The position numbers and the translations under genes were made by a program. A DNA stretch of 58,461 nt. Origin: Chryseobacterium taichungense (GTDB lineage Bacteria > Bacteroidota > Bacteroidia > Flavobacteriales > Weeksellaceae). Positions 51,745-58,461 of this stretch are shown piece by piece. Position 1 is the stretch's first letter, and the number at the start of each line of letters is the position of its first letter. The notes under the pieces are model-generated. The model was not told where the DNA came from. It did no database searches and was given only the letters and a program-made list of their open reading frames with translations. The stretch covers positions 1 to 58,461 of the forward strand of contig NZ_FOBV01000014.1 in the NCBI RefSeq assembly GCF_900109935.1. The letters run 5' to 3'.

Positions 51745-54192
51745 TTAAAAATCAACAAAAACTTCTTTTTTAATGCTTTGGTATGCAGTAATTTCATCAA
51801 ATTCTTTCAAACTTGTTAAAACCAGTTTTTTATACTCATCATACTTTTTTCCACGTGGAAGCTTAAGCATGATCTGAAACTGATACAAATTGTTAAGCCT
51901 TGCGATCTGTGCTTTTTCAGGACCCAAAACGCAGTCTTCAGGAAGATATTTTCTCAGGATAGAACCCAAAAACTGCGAAGCTCTGTTCGCTTTATCCTCT
52001 TTTCTATGCTTCAGCTCAATCATAATAAGCTTTGTAAACGGAGGATAGTGAAATTTCTGACGTTCCGTTAAAATATATTTATAAATTTTTGCCGGATTAT
52101 TTATTTTAATTAATTGAAAAACAGAATGATCAGGATTAAAGGTCTGAATAACAATTTTTCCTTTCCCCGAGACTCTTCCTGCTCTACCGGAAACCTGTGT
52201 AATGAGTTGATAAGCACGCTCCTCCGCCCTGAAATCCTGAACATACAATAAAGAATCTGCCTTGGGAATGGCTACCAGCTCAATATGATTAAAATCCAGG
52301 CCCTTGGAAATCATCTGGGTTCCGACAATAATATCCGTTTCACGGTCTTCTATTTTTTCATACAGTCTTTCGTACGCAAATTTCTTCCTCATCGAATCGA
52401 CATCCATCCGGTCGACTTCATGATCCGGAAATAATTTTGAAACCTCTTCATGGATCTGTTCTACACCTACGCCACGCTCATTCAGATTTTCCGAATAACA
52501 TTTCGGGCAGGTTTTCGGTTTGGAAGCTCTCTGGCCGCAATAATGGCATTTCATTTCATTAGCAGCTTTATGATACGTCATCACGACATCACAATTGGAG
52601 CAATAATTCACATATCCGCAGGTTTCACATTCCACTACATTGGCATAACCACGGCGGTTGTGAAGGACAATTACCTGATTTTTCTCTTCTAAAACTTTCT
52701 TAATTTCATCAATTACCTGTAAAGAAAAATTCCCGGAAACTTTCTTGGAATCCTGGGCTTCCTTAAAATTGATCAGTTCATATTCAGGAAGATTGACATT
52801 CCCGAAGCGTTCTTCAAGAAAAACATAAGCCATTTTATCTTTCCTCGCATTGTAGTAGCTTTCAACGGAAGGAGTTGCAGAGCCTAGAATGACGTTCGCA
52901 CCATAGAAATTTCCCAACACCAAAGCCGCATCTTTAGCATTAAAATAAGGTGAAACTTCACGCGGCCTGTACGCTGAATCGTGTTCTTCATCCACCACAA
53001 TCAGTCCCAGATTCTGAAACGGTAAAAATAAAGCGTTTCTGGTTCCAACAAGGATACTGATATCGTTTTGTCTAATTCTTCTCCAAACCTCAACCCTTTC
53101 AAAATCAGTCAGTTTCTGATGATAAAAACCAAGTTTCCGTCCGTATTTCTTTTCTAATCGTTGGGTAATCTGCTTTGTCAGAGAAATTTCAGGAAGCAAA
53201 AACAATACATTTTTTCCTTCGTTAATGCATTCTTCTATTTTATCTAAATAAAGGTGAGTCTTACCTGAAGAAGTCACACCGTGAAGCAGTACATTTCTCC
53301 CTTCTTCAAAGGCTTCATCGATCTCCTGTTTTGCCGCTTTCTGGGCTTCGGAAAGTTCTTCGATTTCTTCAATTTCCCCTTCATAGCTTTCAAGCCGGTC
53401 TTTTTGAACATAATATTCTTCAACAAGATTCTTATCCGCCAAGGCTTTAAAATGAGAACTTCCAAAATAACCATCTTCAAAAAGTTCTGATTTTTTTATA
53501 AGAACATCTGGATTTTCGGTTTGTAATTCAAGAATATGAAGGAAGAGTTCTTTCTGTTTTTTAGCTCTGCTTAGTTGTAGAAGAATTTCAGTTAAATGCT
53601 GATTCTTCAAAACCTCATCATTAATTTTAACGTAGGCTACTTCTTTTGCCTTATATTTTTCTGCAATTTTTTCATCAATCTCGATGTATTGAAGATCAAT
53701 CAGTGAATTTATCGTTTTGATGATATCTTTTTTCGGGATGAAAGCTTCAATATCTGTTAAATTGATCAGCTGTCGCACTTCCAGCGCCTGGATAAGATAC
53801 ATTTCATTGACGTCAAGAATTTCAAAATCAACCGTAATATTGGGTTTCAGCTTTAGATAAGTTTCACTTTCCAGCTTTAAGGAAGACGGAAACGCAAAAC
53901 GGTAAATCTCTCCAAGCCCGCACAAATAATATTCTGAAAGCCAGTTCCAGAATCTGATCTGTCCTTCCGGAACGATCGGCTTATCATCCAGAATACTGAT
54001 GACTTCTTTTGCCACAAAATTTTCAGGAGCCAGGTCATGAAGCTCGAAAACAATTCCCGTATAAATTTTCTTTCCTCCAAACGGAACCAGCACCCGCATT
54101 CCAACTTCGATCTGAGGAATGAGATCTTCAGGAACTTTATATGTAAAAGATCCTTTTAAATTTAATGGTAAAACAATTTGGGCGTAATTCAA
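51745..54192 (-). CDS. priA: Primosomal protein N' (replication restart helicase PriA)
   Basis: An 815-residue DNA helicase that reloads replisomes at collapsed forks. The start codon is TTG (54192); an in-frame stop precedes it and no ATG fits, and the N-terminus NYAQIVLPLNLKGSFTYKVPEDL is as expected for PriA. Walker A is GVTSSGKTHLY, the DEEH box is VVDEEHDSAYRP, and the zinc cysteines are in CETCGYVNYCSNC and CHYCGQ...CPKC. Motifs V/VI (VGTQMISKGLDFNH; QVSGRAGR) follow. All parts are present. Confidence 0.95.
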   Translation of the reverse strand: MNYAQIVLPLNLKGSFTYKVPEDLIPQIEVGMRVLVPFGGKKIYTGIVFELHDLAPENFVAKEVISILDDKPIVPEGQIRFWNWLSEYYLCGLGEIYRFAFPSSLKLESETYLKLKPNITVDFEILDVNEMYLIQALEVRQLINLTDIEAFIPKKDIIKTINSLIDLQYIEIDEKIAEKYKAKEVAYVKINDEVLKNQHLTEILLQLSRAKKQKELFLHILELQTENPDVLIKKSELFEDGYFGSSHFKALADKNLVEEYYVQKDRLESYEGEIEEIEELSEAQKAAKQEIDEAFEEGRNVLLHGVTSSGKTHLYLDKIEECINEGKNVLFLLPEISLTKQITQRLEKKYGRKLGFYHQKLTDFERVEVWRRIRQNDISILVGTRNALFLPFQNLGLIVVDEEHDSAYRPREVSPYFNAKDAALVLGNFYGANVILGSATPSVESYYNARKDKMAYVFLEERFGNVNLPEYELINFKEAQDSKKVSGNFSLQVIDEIKKVLEEKNQVIVLHNRRGYANVVECETCGYVNYCSNCDVVMTYHKAANEMKCHYCGQRASKPKTCPKCYSENLNERGVGVEQIHEEVSKLFPDHEVDRMDVDSMRKKFAYERLYEKIEDRETDIIVGTQMISKGLDFNHIELVAIPKADSLLYVQDFRAEERAYQLITQVSGRAGRVSGKGKIVIQTFNPDHSVFQLIKINNPAKIYKYILTERQKFHYPPFTKLIMIELKHRKEDKANRASQFLGSILRKYLPEDCVLGPEKAQIARLNNLYQFQIMLKLPRGKKYDEYKKLVLTSLKEFDEITAYQSIKKEVFVDF

Positions 54193-54285
54193 GGGAAATA
54201 TTTAAAATGTAAAATTAATTTTTTCTTTTGTGAACTGCAATTTTTTTATCAGGTCATTGTGATGAATGATGTGATTAAGCAAAGT

Positions 54286-54400
54286 TTTTAACGCAGAGAA
54301 ACGCAAAGATTTTGTTATTTTTTACTGGATATTTTTCGTTCGCAAAGGCTGAACTTCGTTCGTAAACCTTCAGTTTATGTTCAGCAAATGAGTATTAAAT
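54286..54400. repeat. Dispersed intergenic repeat, single copy
   Basis: A third location of the TTAACGC...GCAAAGGC...AGCAAA family (other copies at 28421-28850 and 36504-36740). It contains GCTGAAC/GTTCAGC arms that can pair. Upstream of priA. Confidence 0.75.
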
Positions 54401-54482
54401 CTGATTAAAATTAAATCTCTCTGTACTAATTAAACCAATATCTGATCTTGATACGAAAATAAATACAAATGACAACTATCCT

Positions 54483-54573
54483 AGCCCGGATTGAAACGAC
54501 ATCCTTTTGGGTTGCGGGCGGAGCGGAGCGGAGCCCGTAACCCAAAAGATATAGTGGAAAGCCGGAAAAAGCT
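54483..54573 (+). repeat. Palindromic element, copy B
   Basis: AGC-CCGG, 14 nt ATTGAAACGACATC, a stem beginning CTTTTGGGTTGCGGGC (one G-T pair) with a GGAGCGGAGCGGA loop, ATATAGTGGAAAG, CCGG, bulge AAAAA, GCT. Both outer helices pair. Same structure as copies A and C. Confidence 0.75.
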
Positions 54574-54638
54574 CCTGATCAGGCTGGAGTGTTTTACGAG
54601 TTTAAGAGTATCAGAGCTTTAGAGTTTTTATGAGTCGA

Positions 54639-55547
54639 TCAGAAAAAATATTCAATAATTTCGTACCAGATTGCAGAAGTGAAAAGTCCCACAATGATAC
54701 TAAAACCGATCGTGAGGTTGGTGAGTTTTGTATTTAATCTGAACTGTTCGGCGATAATGCTGGAGGTAAGAACGGTAGGCATGGCAGCTTCAAAAATGGT
54801 GATTCTGGCAATATCTCCTTTTATGCCAATTAAAAGTGCAAAAACAAGCGTAATGGCCGGTGCCAGAATGAGTTTGTACAGCATTGAAACAGACATTTGG
54901 GGAATCAGCTTTTTCCACCCATTGAATTTCAATTGTAATCCCACTGAAAACAAGGCCAACGGACTTACGGTAGCCGCAAGTTTGTCAAAAACCGGTTCTG
55001 CCCAAGTGAAATCAATAAACTGAGATAACACTAAAGCCGAAATGCAGCCTATGAGCGGAGGAAAAGTGATCAGTCTTTTCAGGATAAATTTTGCACTTAC
55101 TTTTCCTGACGTGCTTCCGCCTTTTACAGCTGCAATAATTCCTAATGTTGACAGAGCAAAAAACATGGTCTGATCGCAGATCACGGCAATGCTCAATAAA
55201 CGTTCCCCATAAAAAGCAGAAACCAGCGGAAAACCGATAAATGAAGTATTGCTGTAACTGCTTATCAGTTCCATCGTACTCCTTGACCTTCTGGAATAAC
55301 CTTTTGCCTTACTATAAAACATGATAAATAAAAACCCAAAAACTGATATCATAAAAGTCGCTACGATCGGAAAAAGCATTTCGACCGTCCAGTGTATGTA
55401 GGGAAGATACTTGAAAGATACCGCGGGAAGTGCCAGATACAGAATCCAGGTATTGATTCCTTTATGGGCATCCGGATGGATAGATTTTGTTGCTTTTAGA
55501 ACCATTCCCGCTACAATACAAACCGCAATCAGAACAAAATTTATCAT
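54639..55547 (-). CDS. AEC-family transporter (auxin efflux carrier type)
   Basis: A 302-residue membrane protein with about ten hydrophobic segments in two five-helix halves. It includes the family motifs NTWILYLALPAVSFKYLP in the first half, SYSNTSFIGFPLVSAFYGE after it, and AAMPTVLTSSIIAEQF near the end. AEC proteins export or import small organic anions, such as malate or auxin-like acids. Downstream of the beta-mannosidase gene by 22 nt on the same strand, so co-transcribed. Confidence 0.87.
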   Translation of the reverse strand: MINFVLIAVCIVAGMVLKATKSIHPDAHKGINTWILYLALPAVSFKYLPYIHWTVEMLFPIVATFMISVFGFLFIMFYSKAKGYSRRSRSTMELISSYSNTSFIGFPLVSAFYGERLLSIAVICDQTMFFALSTLGIIAAVKGGSTSGKVSAKFILKRLITFPPLIGCISALVLSQFIDFTWAEPVFDKLAATVSPLALFSVGLQLKFNGWKKLIPQMSVSMLYKLILAPAITLVFALLIGIKGDIARITIFEAAMPTVLTSSIIAEQFRLNTKLTNLTIGFSIIVGLFTSAIWYEIIEYFF

Positions 55548-55569
55548 ACTTCGAAATTATGGTGCAAAT

Positions 55570-58059
55570 TTACGGATTCATTGTATCCCAAAGACTTATT
55601 ATCTCAATTTTTTCCAGTGGTTTTGATAGTTTAATTCTCTTTGAAGTTCCGGGAAGTAAATCGAAAAAATTGTCACTGAAATGGGTGTCGCCAATTAAAT
55701 AAACATCTTTCGCCAACACATCCGTAGAAACTTCAATTTCTGTAGCAGAGATTTCCCTGATCTGAATATTTGGTTTTGGAAGCTTTAAATCTTTCGGTTT
55801 TGAAAAGAAATAATTGCTTTCCGTAAGAATGTTATCTTTTTCGTCTCTCAACATTAAATGTAAAAAAAGTTCATTCCTGTCTTCATCTCCTATGATTTCT
55901 TCCAGTGAAAAAGAATCAAAATTTAATATTCCATTGGATTCCAAGGTTTTGATTTCTGCCGTTCCTCCTGAACCTTTTTTCTCACCATTAAGTTTTAGAA
56001 TATCAAAATCTAACGATACGTTCTCGAATGTTTTCAGCTCGTCATTAATGACATAAAAATTTAAAACCTCATCTTTCTCTTCCGGCAAAATTATCTGATT
56101 TTCAAAGCTTCTTTTTGTCTGATAATGCAACGCTTTCCAATTTCCCAGGTAATCAATCGACGACCATGAAACGACCGGCCAGCAATCATTCAACTGCCAA
56201 TACAGAGTTCCCATATTGTAAGGTTTTGCACGACGGTGAGCTTCAATCGCAATCTGCATTCCACGTGCCTGAAGGAGTTGGGAAACATAATTGTATTTCA
56301 CAAAATCTGCCGGGATTACATAATCCCGTTTCATATAATTGTCGATGATTTCCCAGCCTCTGGAATGTTTTTCGTGTGCTTTGATAGTTCCGTTTTGTAA
56401 ACTCAAATCCGGTTTTCCTGAAAACATCGACTTTGTAGTTTCTAAGGTTGGCATTCCCTGAAAACCATATTCAGATGCAAAGCGCGGAACTTTTTCGTTA
56501 TATATTTCAAACGGCTGTTCGCCCCACCAAACGCCCCAGTAATGGGAATCTCCCTCGGTTAAACTTTCCTTATGTCCCCAGCCGATGGATGGTGAACTTG
56601 GCCAGTAAATATTTTTATCATTTACAGCATATTTTTTAATGGCATTCGGAATGACTTCATGAAAAATTTTCTTATAATCCTTCCAAACCTGCAACGAATC
56701 TTCTTTTGAATATTTAAATTGCTTTTGATATCCCCAGTTGACAATCGCTTCATCGACTTCATTATTTCCGCACCATAAAGCTAATGACGCATGATTCTGG
56801 AGTCTTTCCACCTGATCTTTAACTTCCAGTTCAACATTTTTCTGAAAATTTTCATCAGCCGGATAAAAGCTTCCTGCAAACATAAAATCCTGCCAAACCA
56901 GAATTCCATTTACATCGCAGGCTTTGTAGAATTCATCATCTTCATAAATTCCGCCGCCCCAAACGCGGATCATATTCATGTTGGCATCTTTACAGTCTTT
57001 AATGAGCTTTTGATACTTTTCTCTTGTCATTCTCGGTGAAAAACTGTCCCCGGGAATCCAGTTCGTTCCTTTGGCGTACATTGGTTTTCCATTTACCTTG
57101 AAATAAAAAGACTTTCCTTTTGCATCTTTTTCCTGAATCAATTCAACCGTTCTCAATCCGATTCGTTCTGACTTTTCATCGATGATTTTTGAATTTTTTT
57201 GTAAAGAAATTTTAACATCATATAAATTTTGTTTTCCCCATCCATTCGGCTGCCAAAGTTTCGGATTGTCGATCTGATAAGGAATTGATAAAGTATTTAA
57301 TCCTTTTCTTAAAATAAATTCCTGAGATTTACCATTGACTGCAACTTTATATTTACCTTCTTCATCAACAAAAATTTCCGCATAAATATTTAAATCTGCT
57401 CTTGTTGACGTTAGTTTTTTCTGTTCAATTTTAATATTTTCAAGTTTCGCCTGGTTCCAATATTCCAGTTTTACATCTTTCCAGATTCCTGCTGTTACTA
57501 ACCGCGGTCCCCAGTCCCAACCGAACTGATATTGCGCTTTTCTCACAAAACTTCTTGGTGATTCCGGTACGGTAAAAGAAACTTTTTGTGCTAATTCTTT
57601 TCCTACATTTATAGAAGATTTGAATTTAATTTGCAGAAGATTTTCACCTGTTTTTACATATTGCTTAACTGGAATCTCCCACTTTCGGAATATATTATCT
57701 GTCTTTTTCAACAGCTTTCCATTTAAATAAATTTCTGAAAATGTATCTAAACCCAGAAATACAAGATCAATATTTTCGTTCTGCAGTTCTGTTGATGACA
57801 GTGTAAATTTTGTCTGATAATCCCAGTCTTCATTTTCTTTCCACTGTACTTTTTTCTCGTTTTCATCTTTATACGGATCGGGAATCACGTTGTTTTTCAT
57901 TAAATCCAAATGAACAGTTCCCGGCACTGTAGCAGACATCCATTTTGTTTCTTTTGCATTTTTAAATTGCCATTTTTCAGAAGATAAATTTCGCTCAGAA
58001 AATTGTGCGTTTATGAAAAGCTGAATACATAGGAAGGAAAAAAGTAGAATTTTGTTCAT
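55570..58059 (-). CDS. Beta-mannosidase (GH2), exported
   Basis: An 829-residue glycoside hydrolase family 2 enzyme with a signal peptide (about 1-18, ending FINAQ). It has a jelly-roll N-terminal domain (WMSATVPGTVHLDLMKNNVIPDP, typical of mannosidases), an Ig-like domain and a TIM barrel. The acid/base Glu is in LWCGNNEVDEA (near residue 430) and the nucleophile Glu in FASEYGFQGMP (near 530). The short C-terminus is beta-rich. It removes beta-mannosyl residues from mannan or N-glycan pieces in the periplasm. It forms an operon with the AEC transporter. Confidence 0.92.
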   Translation of the reverse strand: MNKILLFSFLCIQLFINAQFSERNLSSEKWQFKNAKETKWMSATVPGTVHLDLMKNNVIPDPYKDENEKKVQWKENEDWDYQTKFTLSSTELQNENIDLVFLGLDTFSEIYLNGKLLKKTDNIFRKWEIPVKQYVKTGENLLQIKFKSSINVGKELAQKVSFTVPESPRSFVRKAQYQFGWDWGPRLVTAGIWKDVKLEYWNQAKLENIKIEQKKLTSTRADLNIYAEIFVDEEGKYKVAVNGKSQEFILRKGLNTLSIPYQIDNPKLWQPNGWGKQNLYDVKISLQKNSKIIDEKSERIGLRTVELIQEKDAKGKSFYFKVNGKPMYAKGTNWIPGDSFSPRMTREKYQKLIKDCKDANMNMIRVWGGGIYEDDEFYKACDVNGILVWQDFMFAGSFYPADENFQKNVELEVKDQVERLQNHASLALWCGNNEVDEAIVNWGYQKQFKYSKEDSLQVWKDYKKIFHEVIPNAIKKYAVNDKNIYWPSSPSIGWGHKESLTEGDSHYWGVWWGEQPFEIYNEKVPRFASEYGFQGMPTLETTKSMFSGKPDLSLQNGTIKAHEKHSRGWEIIDNYMKRDYVIPADFVKYNYVSQLLQARGMQIAIEAHRRAKPYNMGTLYWQLNDCWPVVSWSSIDYLGNWKALHYQTKRSFENQIILPEEKDEVLNFYVINDELKTFENVSLDFDILKLNGEKKGSGGTAEIKTLESNGILNFDSFSLEEIIGDEDRNELFLHLMLRDEKDNILTESNYFFSKPKDLKLPKPNIQIREISATEIEVSTDVLAKDVYLIGDTHFSDNFFDLLPGTSKRIKLSKPLEKIEIISLWDTMNP

Positions 58060-58331
58060 TATAATGGGTTTATCAATCGGGGAGTTTCTTTAAATACATC
58101 AAACCTGCTCAAACAGACTTATTCATAAAGCCGAACTCACGCTGCATCAATTAAAAGTATAAAATTAATGATTATCTTCTGCTTGTCACTACTCTTTATT
58201 TCATGTCTAAACTTTCAAGAGAAAAGTTGATTTCGACAACTTCAGCCAACTTTGAATGATAGGGTTTTAGAGTATAAGAGTTAAATGATATGGAAACTAA
58301 ACCTTCAAACCCTCTTTTTAAACCACCCCGT
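58060..58331. other. Intergenic region upstream of the mannosidase gene
   Basis: About 270 bases without a recognised gene, RNA or repeat. No clear TAnnTTTG box for the mannosidase gene was found. Confidence 0.5.
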
Positions 58332-58354
58332 CAAAAATTCATTTTGAATTTTTG
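58332..58354. repeat. Hairpin within a CACCCC-flanked element
   Basis: CAAAAATTCA-TTT-TGAATTTTTG, flanked by CCACCCCGT on the left and CCACCCCTCCGGGGG on the right. This CACCCC-hairpin-CACCCC layout recurs between genes of flavobacteria from my recollection; here it lies just beyond the presumed transposase end and could be its terminator. Confidence 0.5.
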
Positions 58355-58370
58355 CCACCCCTCCGGGGGA

Positions 58371-58461
58371 CTATCGTGTGGACACATCTTTAAAAGTATT
58401 GTACGCTTGCATAATATCTTTAAAGCGTTTGAGACCTATCCAGAGTGTAGTAATGCCTGGA
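58371..58461 (-). CDS. Probable transposase C-terminus, partial
   Basis: A minus-strand frame entering from the right edge and ending with TAG at 58371. The 29 visible residues contain GITTLWIGLKRFKDIMQA, which resembles the C-terminal end of IS4-type transposases of Bacteroidetes (pattern LWxGLxR near the end). Most of the gene lies outside the window, so the family cannot be fixed. If correct, an insertion sequence lies directly right of this window. Confidence 0.45.
   Translation of the reverse strand, partial: PGITTLWIGLKRFKDIMQAYNTFKDVSTR

Overview
The window reads as chromosome from a low-GC member of the phylum Bacteroidota, most likely family Weeksellaceae close to Chryseobacterium. 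This is an inference from gene content and was not checked by database search. Pointers are the gliding genes gldF and gldG, a C-terminal type IX secretion (T9SS) sorting domain on an M1 peptidase, the Bacteroidetes promoter motif TAnnTTTG in front of many genes, the lack of a consistent Shine-Dalgarno sequence, a tRNA gene without encoded CCA, and dispersed intergenic repeats of a kind common in flavobacteria.

Bases 1 to about 8280 are the end of an integrated mobile element. From the left it holds the start of an AraC regulator with a metal-binding N-terminus, a MobC/TraG-type coupling ATPase, a compact metal operon (arsR, merTP, GDCCVxC protein), a truncated MobB-type relaxase, an unrecognised 505-residue membrane protein, a small basic protein and a large serine recombinase. 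The recombinase reads towards a tRNA-Arg(TCG) gene, and its last residues are the antisense translation of that tRNA. The element border must lie just inside this gene.

From about 8350 the window is ordinary chromosome: a TPR protein with an outer-membrane barrel, an amino acid permease, a transglutaminase-like protein, an SPFH protein, dGTPase, a Nei/Fpg-type glycosylase, a small AAA ATPase, gcvP, a DnaJ protein and an ECF sigma factor followed by two small membrane proteins. At 33000-40600 lies a one-directional run of small cytosolic enzymes (DoxX, three SRPBCC, three VOC, SDR, DinB, alpha/beta hydrolase), ending upstream at a Crp-type regulator. Then follow an AraC regulator, a toxin-antitoxin pair, gldG/gldF, hemJ, kbl, an M1 aminopeptidase, a PBP4-type carboxypeptidase, priA, an AEC transporter and a beta-mannosidase. 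At the right edge there is probably the C-terminus of a transposase.

The most interesting material is mostly non-coding. (1) A palindromic element occurs three times, with an outer helix whose bases change together between copies. (2) Three genes start exactly 4 nt after a perfect TAnnTTTG box, which suggests leaderless mRNAs. (3) Unannotated small proteins of 27 and 51 residues have good promoters. (4) A 21-nt minisatellite and a GC-rich degenerate repeat lie between genes. (5) A 13-bp inverted repeat carries two DnaA-box-like sites. (6) The recombinase gene crosses its own attachment site.
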